This document shows positions 1-13,400 of a DNA stretch of 64,000 nt, one piece after another. Location of the stretch: positions 7,308,929 to 7,372,928 of the forward strand of contig CP034986.1 of the NCBI GenBank assembly GCA_004026145.2, in the 5' to 3' direction. The translations under genes and the position numbers were made by a program. This DNA is from Takifugu bimaculatus (Eukaryota; Chordata; Actinopteri; Tetraodontiformes; Tetraodontidae). Below the pieces are notes generated by a model. It searched no databases. It was not told the DNA's origin and saw nothing but the letters and a program-made list of their open reading frames with translations. The stretch's first letter is position 1; every line of letters starts with the position of its first letter.

Positions 1-3000
1 TTCAGCTTCAAGGCACATATAGATACACGATAAAGGGCGCCGGAGCCAAGGTCCCTCTGAGGCGCCGCTTTGTCCGAGAAGCTGCAGCCAGATGGCAAAA
101 TAGAAAGAAACCGAGCGGGCTGCATGGAATTAAAAGCCAAGTGTGGCGTTAATAATTTAAGTCAAGGTGTCGGCGTCTTTCAGCCGAGGGCGCAGCGTAA
201 CAAGAAAACCTGCTCCCTGCGCTCTGGCGCCGCAGTCTCCATCCACAAATACTTCCTGAATTGTGCCGGGACGCCTTTGCTGCCGATGAATGACGCACAA
301 AGGCATCGAGTTGGGCTGAGAGATCTGAAAATATGCGCAGCACTTTGGACCCCTGGTGCTCTAAACACCGACTCCTCTTTCTTTAATAAGCCTTTATTAA
401 AAATAACAGCCCTGGTCTCTGTGGATCAGCGCTAACAAAACTCCATATTATCGCTGTGTTTGTGTTGATTTACTCCATTTTAGCAGGTTGCCTTGGAAGT
501 TCTGATTTAACGGACTCTTACAAATGCAGTTTGAAGCAGTGTTTCATAACTGTGCACGTGTTGCAGCACAAACATCATCTGATGGCAGCACGAGGAGCAA
601 CGTCTTAAAAGCTGGTCCCTCAGCTACATCCAGCCCAGGAGGCTTTAGCCAATTAGCAAATGCTAATCTCTGCTGCATTTTGTGGCAACTTCAGCACTTC
701 CGACAAATTTGTATTTGAATCCCAACAAACACACACACACAAAGTTACCTCACACCAGATTACATGTTGGCTTTAATAGCACGGTTTAGGAATACAGCTA
801 GCTAGCAGGTTCCTGTAAACTTTAAGGCCTCTGGGGTGTCAATCTTAAGAGGCTGGCATGTCTACTCAACACCGAGGTTGATTCTGATGTTGACGTGTAT
901 AAAATGATTCATCAAAATCCTGGGGGGGTATTTGCATTTTTGCATTGATCAAGCAGCCTTATAATTCATCAGAGATGCATCCAGTCACCCCAGTTTGATA
1001 TACGACCACAATTACTGTTCTCACTGGCGTCAGAGATACTTTATATGCAACGTTATTCATCTGATGTCTCAGCATTGAGATTTTCAGATTGAGTTTAGCA
1101 GATAATCTTTTATTTACACGCCCAGCGGACCCTCGCCGACGCGGGTGTACGCGCCGATCTGTGATCTTGTTTCTGGGGTGAGAAACTGGAGGGCATTCAG
1201 GCTCGCAGCAGCAGGGTTCCCAGCTCCGAGAGGTTAAGATTTATGAGATGCAAAACCTTGGAGCCGAGATACGTTCCGAAATAAAACATATTCCGACGGG
1301 CGATGCGGTGGCTTCCAGCGTAACAACAGCAGTAAGATCAGAGGTCGCGCTGAGCAGGAGGAGGAAACGTCTGAAATGGCAAAAAGGGGCCGTAGCCTCG
1401 GCAGCGCTGCTAACCTGACTGCCATCCCTAGAAACTTCAGGCCTTTTCCATCTCCAGCTCAGCTAACCTCCCTTCGCCTGAGAAGAAACCGCCGTCTCCA
1501 ATTTCGCGCGAGAGGAAGCTGCGTGTGAAGGCAACGCGGGGGGGCGTGTATCGTCTGCGTGAAGCGCGATACAGTGGCAGCAAAGTGTGAGCTCCGACTG
1601 GTAGCACAACCAATTAGAGCGGGAGAGGAGCAGCAAAGAGGAATAAAGGAAAGACAGCAACACAGGTGAGGGAGGACAGACAACACCGGCGCCATGTTGA
1701 TGTTTGAAGTTGAATCAAATGGCGAGCACGGCCGCCCGGGGAGGGGGGGGGAGGGGCAAGAGCAAAGTTGTTTCCCGACGCTCCAGAAATGCCGTTTTCT
1801 CAGCGTTGGCGCCACGTTTCCTAGAGCAGTTCCGCCCTTCCCTGGTTGCTTCCCGCCAGTTGAAAATACTGAAAAGCTGGCCGACACCGCCTCGGTGGCG
1901 TCTCCGGACCGATTTGACAGTTAAATGCGAAACTGGGTCGACTCCCAGGAACGCTGCGACCATTCCGGGGCAAAACTGTCATCCAATTTTTAATGGCCGG
2001 CAACTTTCAAAAACTGGGGGGGTCTCCACGGCCAAGTTTTGGATGGGGCGGAATTTTGACGGAGCGTCTAAAGCGTTTTTAAGCATCCTAATTATAGCCG
2101 ACAGCGGGGCCGCATCAGCCCCCATTAAACCGCTCTTTGGCCTCTCCGAGCACAACTCGACCGCCTGAGAACCAGGACGGCCAGGACGCGCACGTCCTGC
2201 GGCTCACACGTGCACGCCAAAGTGGGAGGAAGCGAAGCCCAGCAGGTTGGAGACCATCGGCGACCCCAACACCTCCATCGCTGGCTACCAGCAAATTAAG
2301 CCCTGCTGATTGATCGCCGGGATGGAATGGGAATGGCATTGAGTGGGGAGCCGACGGCCACGGGTCATTAAAGTCTCTCATGCATCACTGTCAAAGGCAG
2401 AACATCACTCCGACCCAAACGGACACTCCTCCGCGATCTACTGGCACCGCCGGGCCGCTGAGAGATAAAGGACAAAATTATCCCACACTTTTTCCCCCGG
2501 TGCCATCCGATGCGCCTCCCCAGGGCCCGACAATCCACAACAACCTGAACCGAACCCCCCCCCCCCACCTTCAATTCTGCTCCTCTTTTCAATTTCACCT
2601 TCATTTTCTGTCTATAACCCCCCCAACAATGTCATTATCTGCCCAACCGTACGTCTTCCCGCGCTCCATCCGGAGGACTTCCATGATTTTATTTATCCCC
2701 TCCTTATCGCATTTCAACCCTTGTCCTTCGGTCCCGTCTTCTCCGGGGGCCCGTGCACGCTCACGAGCCCCATCTAGGAGCCAAAACATGTTCGAGACAA
2801 AGTAGTGACTATTACAGGCACGGAGGCGGCCACCCTGGCGCACAGGCCCCCTTTTCAGCCCTCCACTCCCGTTCAAAGGCTCCTTTTTTGATAGCCAGCT
2901 GAATTGGCTGCTCTCTCCATGGCTCACGTGCTCCAGACAGAGGTAGAAGCACCTTAATGAGCACTAGAGGAGCCTTGCTGCTCACTAGGCTTCCTCCTTT

Positions 3001-3923
3001 TTTCCTCGCTCTGATTTTTATATCAATTATTGCCCATTCTGCCTCGCCTGTACTCCCCCTCAGAACACTAATTTTCCTCCACATTTATATTCCGCTCGCC
3101 TCTCCAGTCACTTCCTCTCCTCCTCATCCTCTTTCAGTCCACCACCCTTCCACATCCAGCCCTTTTTCTCAGGACGCCCCCGCTCTCTTCACCTGCCTCC
3201 TTCTCGCCATCTTTTCATACGCTCGTTCCGTGACTACCCTCCCTCGTTTTTGGAATTTAATAGCACAGACTGCTGCCAAAACAGGAGCGATCTGTCAGAT
3301 GAAGACGCAAACACAGAGTGGGAAGACAATTGCAAATTACTCACCACACACACACACTCATACCTCCTGCAACAGCGCGACCATTGGAATTAATGGCGCC
3401 CAGATGTTGGCGATGGTTCTACAAGCTGTCTGGGGCTTTGGAGGTAGGACGGGCCCCACACACCCACACCTGTTCACACCTCCCACACGTTGGGGGATCC
3501 GATCAATGATGTTCTGCACGTTCGATGCAGCAGGATTAAAGTCTGAGTCTTTGCGCTCCGTAGTTAATTCCAAATCAGTATCTTTTCCACAAAGGTTCAG
3601 CCAACAGTATAAAACATGAGAGGTTAGCATGTTAGCGTGATTTAAATTTATGGAAAATACAGTCAAGGAGGGGGTAAAAACCAGAACCAAAATGGCAGAT
3701 AGAGCCGGTAGTGCAACACAGACCAAACTGCTCCCGATAACACACAAACACCACACATTTAATCTTTCACACGGAAACGAACAACATCTACACAATTAGC
3801 AGTGCAAACAAACTTGATGACTGCGCTGCGGGTTAATTAGCAGCCTACACTTGTGCGGCATCCGGGCCTGCGTGATCCATATTCATGTGTGAAACACCGA
3901 GGATGTTTACACACTGCGAGACG

Positions 3924-3951
3924 CCCCCCCCCACACACACACACACACACA
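3924..3951. repeat. C9 (AC)n compound repeat
   Basis: Nine C bases followed by about 19 bases of AC repeat. Confidence 0.9.
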
Positions 3952-5282
3952 AATCGCTCGAAAACAGTCGAGGCTAAAAATACAATCGTGAAGATTTTTT
4001 GCCAACTTAAGAAATACGGTAACTAAACGCAGGTAACCCATTCCCAGGAGTTTAACCGGCTAAAAAATAGAGCACAATTTATTTTTAAAAACCCACCAAT
4101 AAGGCTGCAGCGATGTCGTCGTGCACAAACCCGTTGCAGATTAATCATCTCATCAAAGTGACCCCCCCCCCCACCTGCCCTACTCACACCGTCTCTCCAT
4201 GTAAATACGGGGAAATTAGCAGTCATTCAACCGAGGGGGCATGTGGTTCGTGGAAAACACACCTGCCGCTTTTGGCCTGTGGGAACACGTGCGTGTTGCC
4301 AGGCCGAGCGGACAGAAGTCATACTAATGTGGGGGAGGCAGCGGCTGGGGGGGTGGGGGGGGGTATAGATGAAGACGCAGAGAAAATAGTCCGTACACGA
4401 CAGCGGCTGGTTGTGGGTGTGTGTGTGGTCCATCTCAATGCAAACAGACAGTCCAACGTGCCTGGCTGCCAATCATTTTCTCTCTCTGGCGGTTTGATAC
4501 GTGGGGGGGGGCTCACAACGGCGCTGAAAACACAGCATCTATTTCTTCCTATGTAGGTCACTACACCTCCACTGCTCCGTCTCTCCTTCCTTCGCTGCAT
4601 CGTCTTTTCTCACTCAATGTCCCCGTCTCAATTCTCCCGCTGCTTCTTTTTTTTTTGTACGTCACATAATCACAGGCAGGGTAATAGATTATGCTTTTAC
4701 AGCAGAAACGGCAGAATGGAAGAGGGTTTGATCTAAGCTCCCCGAGTCTTAAGCCTGAGCCTTTATCTGTCCTCCCTTCAGCAGCATCTTACTCTCAGCT
4801 CTCTGGCAGTAACGCAATGCAACCGCTTTATTATCAAACCCTGCTGCTCCAACAAAAGACTCAAGGTCCCAAAGGCATTACAAAATACATGCTAGACCAA
4901 CGGAGGGAGGAAGGAAAAAGAAAAAGCAGGAGTTGGAAGGGTGAAGGACACCGCAAACTAACTGTGCCACTCTTTACAAGGGATACAAAAGCAGGCGGAG
5001 ATTTGAAGAAAACAAAAAAAAAAGGGTGGCCGTGTCTCTACATGTTCATCTGCAGCCAATCTTCGGCCCACACTCCCTGGCCCGCCTGTGTGTAGAAATT
5101 GCCCCGTGTCCGCGCAGAGTGGAAAATTGCCGTTCCAGTTCTCTGCCTCCTACAAAGTAAGAGTCTAGGAATGGCTTTCTGTGAGTCACTTTAGCGAGCA
5201 GCTGTATGGTTTGACAGACAGCACGGTTTAGGCCCCTTGTTCAACCGCCACCCTGCTGTGTGGAAGGGGTTTGTTTGCCGAC

Positions 5283-6140
5283 ATGATCCTGGGAGCTCTG
5301 TTGTTGGGGCCGTTATGGCTGATAGGATCGCCAGGAGAGACCCTCAGTGACAGGTGGCACTAAGGGTGGATCCTGAGCTCACCAGGGCAAATAAAACAGG
5401 GAACAGGCCTGGGGGTGGGGCTCGCTGATGGCGGGGTCTTTGCCTAAGGGGACCCAGAAGGCCCAAAAAGGCATCATAGGTTCACCTGCCAATATGGCTG
5501 CCAGTAAGGCTACCAACCGCTGGTCCAGGAGGAGTCGGAGCAGTGTGGTGTGGGTGGCAGGGGGCCTCGACAACCCAATCCTCAGACCAAAACTCAGCCG
5601 GCATGAGTTCACCGCACTGAACAACGGGGACTTCAACGCTCACATGGGCAGAGACAGTGACACCTGGAGGGGCGTGATTGGGAGGAAGTGCCTCCAGGAT
5701 CCTTCCATCGATGCACTTGGCACCAGGACAAGCTAGGCCAGAGGCCAAAGACTGACTCATTTCATCTGAGCCTCGGGCCCCGTGTCTTGGACAGTTGGGT
5801 AAAGACAGGGGTTGGGTCGTCAACCAATCACCATCTGGTGGCGAGTTGGACAGACCTGGCAAACCCAAACATATTGCGAGGGTCTGTTGGGAACATCTGG
5901 CCAAGTCCTCCGTTCAGGAGGTCTCCGCCTCCCTAGGGAGGTGCTCCAGGCATGTCCCTCCGGCAGGACGCCCAGAGACTCAGGAGACGCTGGAGAGATT
6001 GAGTCCCATGGCCAGCCCGGGAGCGCCAGAATCCTCTCGGAAGAGCTGGAGGAGAAGTCTGGGGTGAGGGACGTCTTTGCCCCTCTGCCTGGACCGCTGC
6101 CTCTGCGATCCGTCCTGGATAAGCGGATAAAGACCGGACA
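5283..6140 (+). mobile_element. Decayed CR1/L2-like LINE with the reverse transcriptase region deleted
   Basis: About 860 bases resemble a very common fish non-LTR retrotransposon, by recall of its consensus. The 5' part (5283-5600) resembles the 5' region of that element, including the GGGGCTCGCTG...GGGTCTTTGCC block. An endonuclease relic follows: GDFNAHMGRDSDTW at 5626-5667 and TNHHLV at about 5823-5840, where the usual catalytic Asp of the (S/T)DHHLV motif reads Asn. The post-endonuclease segment (5857-5930) then jumps at about 5930-5940 straight into the typical 3' terminus (5960-6140), which ends GGATAAGCGGATAAAG. The whole reverse transcriptase is missing and frames are broken, so it cannot be mobile. 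The family name is from memory and not checked. Confidence 0.8.
5626..5840 (+). pseudogene. LINE endonuclease fragment (broken)
   Basis: The reading frame from 5428 carries GDFNAHMGRDSDTWRGVIGR, matching the GD(F/W)NAH motif of apurinic-like LINE endonucleases. It then goes out of frame. The carboxyl-terminal histidine motif appears in another frame (TNHHLV, 5823-5840). Much of the domain between the two is deleted. It is a relic inside the LINE above. Confidence 0.75.
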
Positions 6141-7132
6141 AGCGCGGTTTAGGGGCTTCCAGCCACGACGCGCATTTGTTCTAATGGAATCGACGTTTGT
6201 GGGAGTGAGCCGGTACGATAAGGGCGAACAAACGTGTACTAGCTAACATTAGATTGAGACAAACTTCCCGTGTCGATAAAATGCTACTTCGATTTCATGC
6301 TGCAGAAAATCTTTTATACACAAGCAACTATTTCGACCTGCTCTGTTTCAACAGCGACCGTGAATTTGCAGTTAAAACACATTTTAGCCTCCAGACTGCA
6401 TAACTAGCAATTTTGTCATCCTTTTAAAAACACATCTGCTCATGAATCACGATTTGTTTTGGACAAAAATATCACAAATTACTGCCGCATACAAGATTTA
6501 AAAGTACTTGACGTACCAGGGGACGCATATATAATTCAAGAGTGACAAAAGTAGAGAGTTATCTTGAGTCTAAGGACACATCTTTGCATCCTTTTTCCTC
6601 TAGTTTATGTCTATAGTTTAATGGCCCGCCTCTCCAACAGTCCATTAAACTATTTCCAAATAGTTCAACATTATCTGGAATGGTTGAAGACAGTCTGGCT
6701 TGGTTTTCATGAGCCCTGCTCAATTATACTAGCTGCTCGCTAACATGATGTCAGACCACCGATAAATACAAAAGGAAGCAGCACAGCAAACAAAGAACCA
6801 CCAAGGAACGTGTGTTCATAACCCACCGCTGCAAATATTTTGTTCAACATCAAAGGAAAAAAAAAACAAGTGCTTGCTCCCCCTGCTAATCTTTGCACAT
6901 CTTTATTTGCCCCCACTCCTCCAAAATGTGCACTTGTCTGCGCCCGTGCATTTGCACCCACCAAAAATTAATTTCCAAGCTGTGACCCCACCCTACCACA
7001 AACCAATCTCACCGATACACACTCACAAACACACACTACAAAGCAGGGTAAATTAATGAGCTCCAATTTTATCAGTGAAACTAATGAATTAGCCCAAGAG
7101 AGATAATAGGAAGCTGGATATGGAAGAGATAA

Positions 7133-7157
7133 GTGTGTGTGTGTGTGTGTGTGTGTG
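7133..7157. repeat. (GT)n microsatellite
   Basis: 25 bases of uninterrupted GT repeat. Confidence 0.95.
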
Positions 7158-10100
7158 CTGCAGATGTGCTCGTCTGCAGCACCGTTTACGTGGCCTTCTG
7201 TGCAAGACGTGTATCCGTGCGCGTGCGCGTATCTTTATTTCAGTAACAAGGACAAAAGCACTTTGAACAAAAGCACTTCTCATTATGGCGGAGCCTTGAT
7301 CCACCGCCGCAGTCATCTATCGTGCATCACAGACGTCCGCCTGCCATCGCTACCTTCCTTATTTTCCCTTTGTTTCCGCCTGGAAGCAAAACCCGAAACG
7401 GATCGGCCCTCGAGCCCAACTGCGCATCTGCCGCACAACGCGATGGAACCTTGATCCGGTTCCGTTCTTTCTGTGCTGGACAAGAACGCGACTATTTTAA
7501 GGTACAGGCTGGGCTGAAACAACTTCCAGGCAAATAAGAGTTCCCCTATTTTACTTTAACTGCGGCGGTCCTGCTGTGGGTCAGGACGTTGATTCCAGTT
7601 GTATCGGATATCTCAAGTCATCACTTCCTGCCAGCGTTCCGGACCAGCTGGTTGGTTTTTACCACCTCCGGGTGAATTCAGACGTTTGCGACTATCTGGC
7701 GAACACTTGGACATCAAAGGCCGACCCAGGACTCCCATCAAAAGCTATATTTTCACAGGGTGGCCGGAGGTCCAAGGTCCGCCGTGGCTCCGTTTCACAA
7801 TTACCACCCTGGTTCCCAGCACCTGACGCTCCATATCAAAGACGGGGGAAGGAACGAGGTGGCAGGCGGACGTTCAAACGCCGGGCTCGCCAGCACAGGA
7901 GATCTAAAGCGGGCAAAGGATTCATGTGCACATCAAAGGTGCCGCCGGCGCTTGTATCGATGCGGTCGCGCTCTGCTTCTGTTCTCACAGGTCTGGGCAC
8001 AAAATTCCAAGACGGCCATGAGGTGCAGATGAACAATCTGGGAATAAACAAGCTGCATTCCTGCATGTTATATATCATCCATTCTCTCGTCGCACCAGTT
8101 ATCGTTTTGTCGATTCGAAACCTTCGACGTTTTCTTCCCCGTTCCTGCCAGATCACAGAACCATTTTATACCAACTGACGGGCTGAACAGAGAAAATGGA
8201 GGCTCTTTCACCCTGCAGCCCCTTGCTCATTAAAACGCAGCCTCACGCGGAGACCTGACGGCGCCGACGGGCATCGGGTCCACTCGAGTTTCTGCGGAAA
8301 ATGAAAGGGAGCCAGTTGTGCCCCCCTGAATTCTTAACATTATGTAACTCATGGTGGGAAAATTAATAAAGCCACTGTTTACATCTCGGTGTTCTCTGCT
8401 GGATCCCAATTAGTCTGTAGGATTCTGTGCCGCCGTCCCACTGTAGCACTGATTCCCATATTTCCTCTGGTGCTTGTCCTCTCAAAGACACCGCGCAACA
8501 GATTGCTTGTGTTTCTATAAATAAGGACCGTTTTAGTGGTGCCAGCTGATCAATGGGAGCTGGAGAGCGGCGCATAGGTAATATTACATTAATTCCACTT
8601 TTAAATAATAAATTTAAGAGAGCAGTCAGCCTGCAGCACTGAGGATGAAACGTCGAAGGCTGAGAGTTGTCGTGAAAAATAGTCTGGTAGCTAGCAAAGC
8701 AAGATCATAATAGACACAATCTTTGGTAATGAAATTTGTGAATTATAAGCACCTCTAGTCCAAACAGTTCTATTTCTATAAATGTAGAAACGGCGGCACT
8801 CAGGTCCAAAATATCACAATACCAAACCACCAAACTCGCCCCCCGAGGCGGCGTCCCGTTCGAAACATTAGCATTCCCTCCAATACGTGGACGGGAGCGC
8901 CCTGGGCTCCAGGCTAATTAAAAGTTATTAGCACTAATTTATGAGACACCAGCAGAAGCAGGGCAGATGGACAAGCTTTGGAGAACATATAAAGCAGCAG
9001 ATCTGCTGACCTTGTTTTTGAAGCAAAGCAGGTTTGCCGTTACACACTATAATTGGGGCTTCGACGGGGTTTTCGCCGAACACTCTGGAATGCATATGAA
9101 CCGTAACGAGATAAAAGCTGCCGACTCGTTCAAAGCGCGTCAGCCATTGTTGCCGCCTTCTCCACACGTGATCCCATCAGGGCTGCTTTGATCAAAAACC
9201 GTTATTCCACAAAGCGCCGGGTTCTCGCACTTCTTCAGAAATGGCTCGGATGTCCTGGTTTCCTGCTCTCTTCATCCTCGGTTCCCTCGATCCCCCACCA
9301 GTTCCTTCCTCCTTGCTCTGCCTTTGATATTCCAGTCCGCCCCCAGTCTCTTCGTGACTGAGGTGACAGAAGTTGCTCCGTCCTTTGCCACCTTCCCTTC
9401 CCTTCCCCTCCCCTGCCAGCGACCTGATCCATTTGACAGCCCTGGTGGCTCCTCCGTGTCTGTTGTCCCCAGGTTCTCCTCCTGTCGCCTGTTCCCAATC
9501 TCGCCTGGAATTGGAATGAACTTCTTGTCCACTTCTCTCTCAATTCCCCGTCACGACTTGCCTCAAAAAGCATCCGGGCTTCGTTTTAATGTCCAATTTA
9601 CTCAAATTCGGCTCCATTAAAGAGTTTAAAGGCTCAAAATCCCTTTGAAGCGTCCTCGTCTTCCTGCGAGTCACTAATCCCACCCTCCCTTCGTGCCCCC
9701 TTAATTCCCAATACAGCTCATCTTCTCTTAATTTGGATTTTTCTCCACACCCGGGAGACATTCATTCAATCATTGCCGTGGCGACCCTTCTGTAATCGAT
9801 CGGGAACATTATCGGCAATAACGGGAATCTGGTCCTCGCTTTGGGCGGCAGCGGTAAAATCCTTCACGTGTCCGACTTTGGAAATTTAACACCTCCCAAA
9901 TATAAAAATGTCTGAAAAATAGACAATGAATTTCCAACAGCACCTTCACTGACGTCCTCGGATGAAGAGGAGCAGCTGCTTTATTCTTTACGTCCAACCT
10001 TCCCGCCCTCACCATTGTTTACCTGCATTGAGGCGCCGACCTTGTTCTTTCAAACCAACACACATATTTCACAATGTGCTGAAGCCTCCGACAAAAGCCG

Positions 10101-10428
10101 GTGTTGGAACTCGCTTCGCTTACTCTCCTTGCGTTTCTTATCTCCTCGCACGTCTGTTAATCCTCCATTTATTCAGCTCGGCTGAAATATTTCTGTTTAA
10201 CTCGATTTGTACGCGTGGCGACGACTGCTTGGCCACTTTGGTTCGTTTGTTCATCACAATAATAATCGTGTTTTGAGATTGGGGGCCAAAATCTTCACAC
10301 TAATAAAAATTGATCTCCTCGGTCAAGAGGGCCTTGTGAGGCGTGAAATCATCATCATCAACAGCGGCTGCCTGGCACAAGAGCTTCCGGGTAACCACAG
10401 TCAGCACAAGGGTAAACAAACAGAATCT

Positions 10429-10445
10429 CACACACACACACACAC
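10429..10445. repeat. (CA)n short microsatellite
   Basis: 17 bases of CA repeat. Confidence 0.85.
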
Positions 10446-13400
10446 GAGACATTATCGTTTGGGTTTAGACGTGCACACACAGGCCAGGCCTTATCTGGAG
10501 AGCCAACGAGGTGCATCCAAACAGCCACTCACACGTGCGCTCACGAGCGTCGCAGCATCAGACTGCCATGTCTGGGGGTACGGGATGATTAATCACTCTC
10601 TCCAGATGGCCACACTAGGAAGGGGACGAGAGGAAAGCTGCCTCCCGCCACCATCTTTCCCTCCTCCTCCTTCATTCACTGTCGTCCCTGCCTGCCGCTC
10701 CCCCCGCTGACCCCCCGACCACTTGCTCTCTGCAATATGCTTGATTTATGAGGGGCTTTCAGAGACACCCTGTCTCGGCGCCACGTCTACGCGAACCGCA
10801 TTAACGGCTAATTCTACTAATGTATTCCCATCGTCTTATCGGACGCGCGCAGGCGACGGCGCTCTTTCAAACCCGACGTAAAAAGGCGTCAGCCCACAAC
10901 GTGCCGGCACGTGCAAATTAAACTGCGCACGGATAAACGTCTCGTCGCAAATTCAACCCTAGCTCGGCATTAGACGCCTTGAGCCACAGGCGGCCAGCGG
11001 GGATAATGACGGCGGCGGCGCCAAAAGGGGCGATGAGTCATCACCGGAATGCCGCAGCTTGTCATTTTTACATTAAACGGGACACCGCCGCCGGTCCAGA
11101 GGTGCCACACGCAGAGGATATTCTCTGGGTTCAGACCAAAAACCTCCACGGAAACAGAAAACCCTCGCCGCCACAGGCCTTTGTATCATCGCCGCCCCAC
11201 GGGCTGATGCCAGAAACGCTCCGTCGGGTCGCCGCTTCCTTGAGAGACATCCAACTGTCTCAACTCTGCCTTGAAGCTTCCACCAGTGTGCAAAAAAAAA
11301 AAAATAAATAAACGCAACACACGAAAGGTCAAGGAAAATTTTACTGAAGCGTGGCGGAGGTGCAGAGTGCACCGCACTTATTCTGGAAGAAAGTCCCGGT
11401 CCGATGTTGGATACCGCTTCTCCCATAGTTCACGCTCGGAGACAAATTTTGTTATCTGCTCCCGTCACCTTGAAGCTGGTGATGTTGCGCAACAGTAAAC
11501 ACAGCGGCGACGGGCACGCTTGAGCTCTCAGCCGCCTTTTCATATTTCTACCACTGAGCCGTGCACCCAAACATGCTTCCATATGCTGCTGTCCAGCAGA
11601 ACACGTGCAGCCACGCTGCCATCTGCTGAGAAGAAGAAACGGGGGGGGGGGGGGTGCCACTTGTGGAGGTTTTTGTGCACCGTTTTTTCCCCCAAACCCT
11701 CTCATGCCGACATCTGCCACGCAGCTCGGGAGATGAAACGGGACCCGTGCTGCGCAGATGTGACAGTTTCAGACGAGACAGGCGGCGTTGGGGAACGCCT
11801 GAACAGCTCCACGTGACGCCGGCAGCTTTTCCAAGACCAGAAGACTTAAAAGCGCTTTGGTGCACTCGAGGCAACAAGCGATGGCTGCTCGGCGTGGTAA
11901 AGGCGTTAGCCTGCCTTTGGCTATGCTTCCTCAGGAATGGTTAAACCAGCCTGGTGACGCTTCCGAAGGGAAGATAACTGAACAGTAGGAAGTTGTGGGT
12001 CTTAGTGGCGTCTGTGCAGATGGCGAGGGCCACATTCCACCCACATGTCACCGTTCAGCCCCACCGACGTTGCTCGGCTACACCGGCGCCGGCTGGCCTC
12101 GGCGTGACCCGCGCCGACCTCTAGGCGGACCGGGCATTTAATTTCTCCTGACGGAAAACTCATTTCCGAAATAGGATGGAAGCTTGGAGGCTTTTGGGTG
12201 GGTGCGTGGACGGAAACCTAAAAGGCTGCCGCACCTCCACGAAAGCGGCAGAGAAAACAGTCGGCCGGGGATGTTTGCCGTAGTGCCACAGTTCATCGGC
12301 GAAGTGGAAACACATTTGTAGGGTAACAAATGGACACTGACCAGAGAGCCTGAAGGGACCAGGCAGACAGCCAGGCAGGAGAAAAGAATGTAAATATTCC
12401 CAAATAGGGATGAGATGTGGAGGCAAAATAACAGGAACTGCGGACAAAATCCTCTTTAATTTCGATGTAGCAAACTAGACGACTGGGAACGTTCAGCAAC
12501 GTCAGTGTAAAATAGCCCAAGTCGTCTGTAAAGTCAACCAGACCCGCGTCTGGTTAATCACAGCCTCCCATCTGCCGTCAGCAGGTAAAGTTCATTACGG
12601 CGCCGACTAAAAATGATGCTCGCCGTGGCGCCGAGAATAGGCACAGCTCTGCGGGGGGAAGGGGGGGATTAAACGGCAAACACAGCTGGTAAACAAAGAC
12701 AGAAGGTTGGCTTTGGGAGCAAGGCCGCCACAGGATCGCTGCACGTTAAATTGGCGTTCCAGGCGGCGAAGAAAATGAGAAAGTCAGACTCCACCGTAGA
12801 TCCTATTAAATTAGATGTCACATTAATACGGTTGGTTTCACAGCTAGCATATGGATGAGATAAGAGCTTTAGTTGGAATCCAATTTTCATTAATCGCCAC
12901 TGTTCCTCCTAATATTACTTTAATTGCCTTTATCCCGCCAACGTTCGCCCCCAAAAGAACGAGAAGGACTCGCTGTAATCCACAGCGGCGGGATGACCGC
13001 GTCCTGGTCTTCACGCCTGATCACTGGTGCGGTCCACGGGTTAAACGGGGGACGTAAAAGTGAATTAGCCGAGGTGGATTTCCCCAGATCGTTCCCCTTC
13101 CTGCCCCACCCAGGCGGTCCTGGTGCAGCTGCCTCAGTTCCCATTTGGCTGGAGCCCATCGCCCACCGCCTGCAGACGCGCCATCGCTCCGCGTGCTTTA
13201 ATGGAGCTACGAGTTCTCTCTGCACTCCGGATGACCAGTTGATTTTAAGATCTCTCGGGCTGCTTTTAAGGCACAGCGGGTCCAGCTTTCTTTTCCACTG
13301 ACCTCGGAACTCTTTATGCACCAATTGACTCCCTGAAGTGTTCACTTGCCGCTTCTCAATTCTTCAAAGGAGAAATGGAGGCCGGGGGCTCGGGGCTGCA

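Noticed and set aside
2957..3619. 220-codon plus-strand open frame
   Set aside because: It lies in a pyrimidine-rich, low-complexity intron stretch, reads S/P/T/H-rich, runs through a short (CA)n, and has no known domain.
7576..8178. 200-codon plus-strand open frame
   Set aside because: No recognisable motif or splice context, biased composition, and it sits in intron 11 antisense to pcx. Treated as chance.
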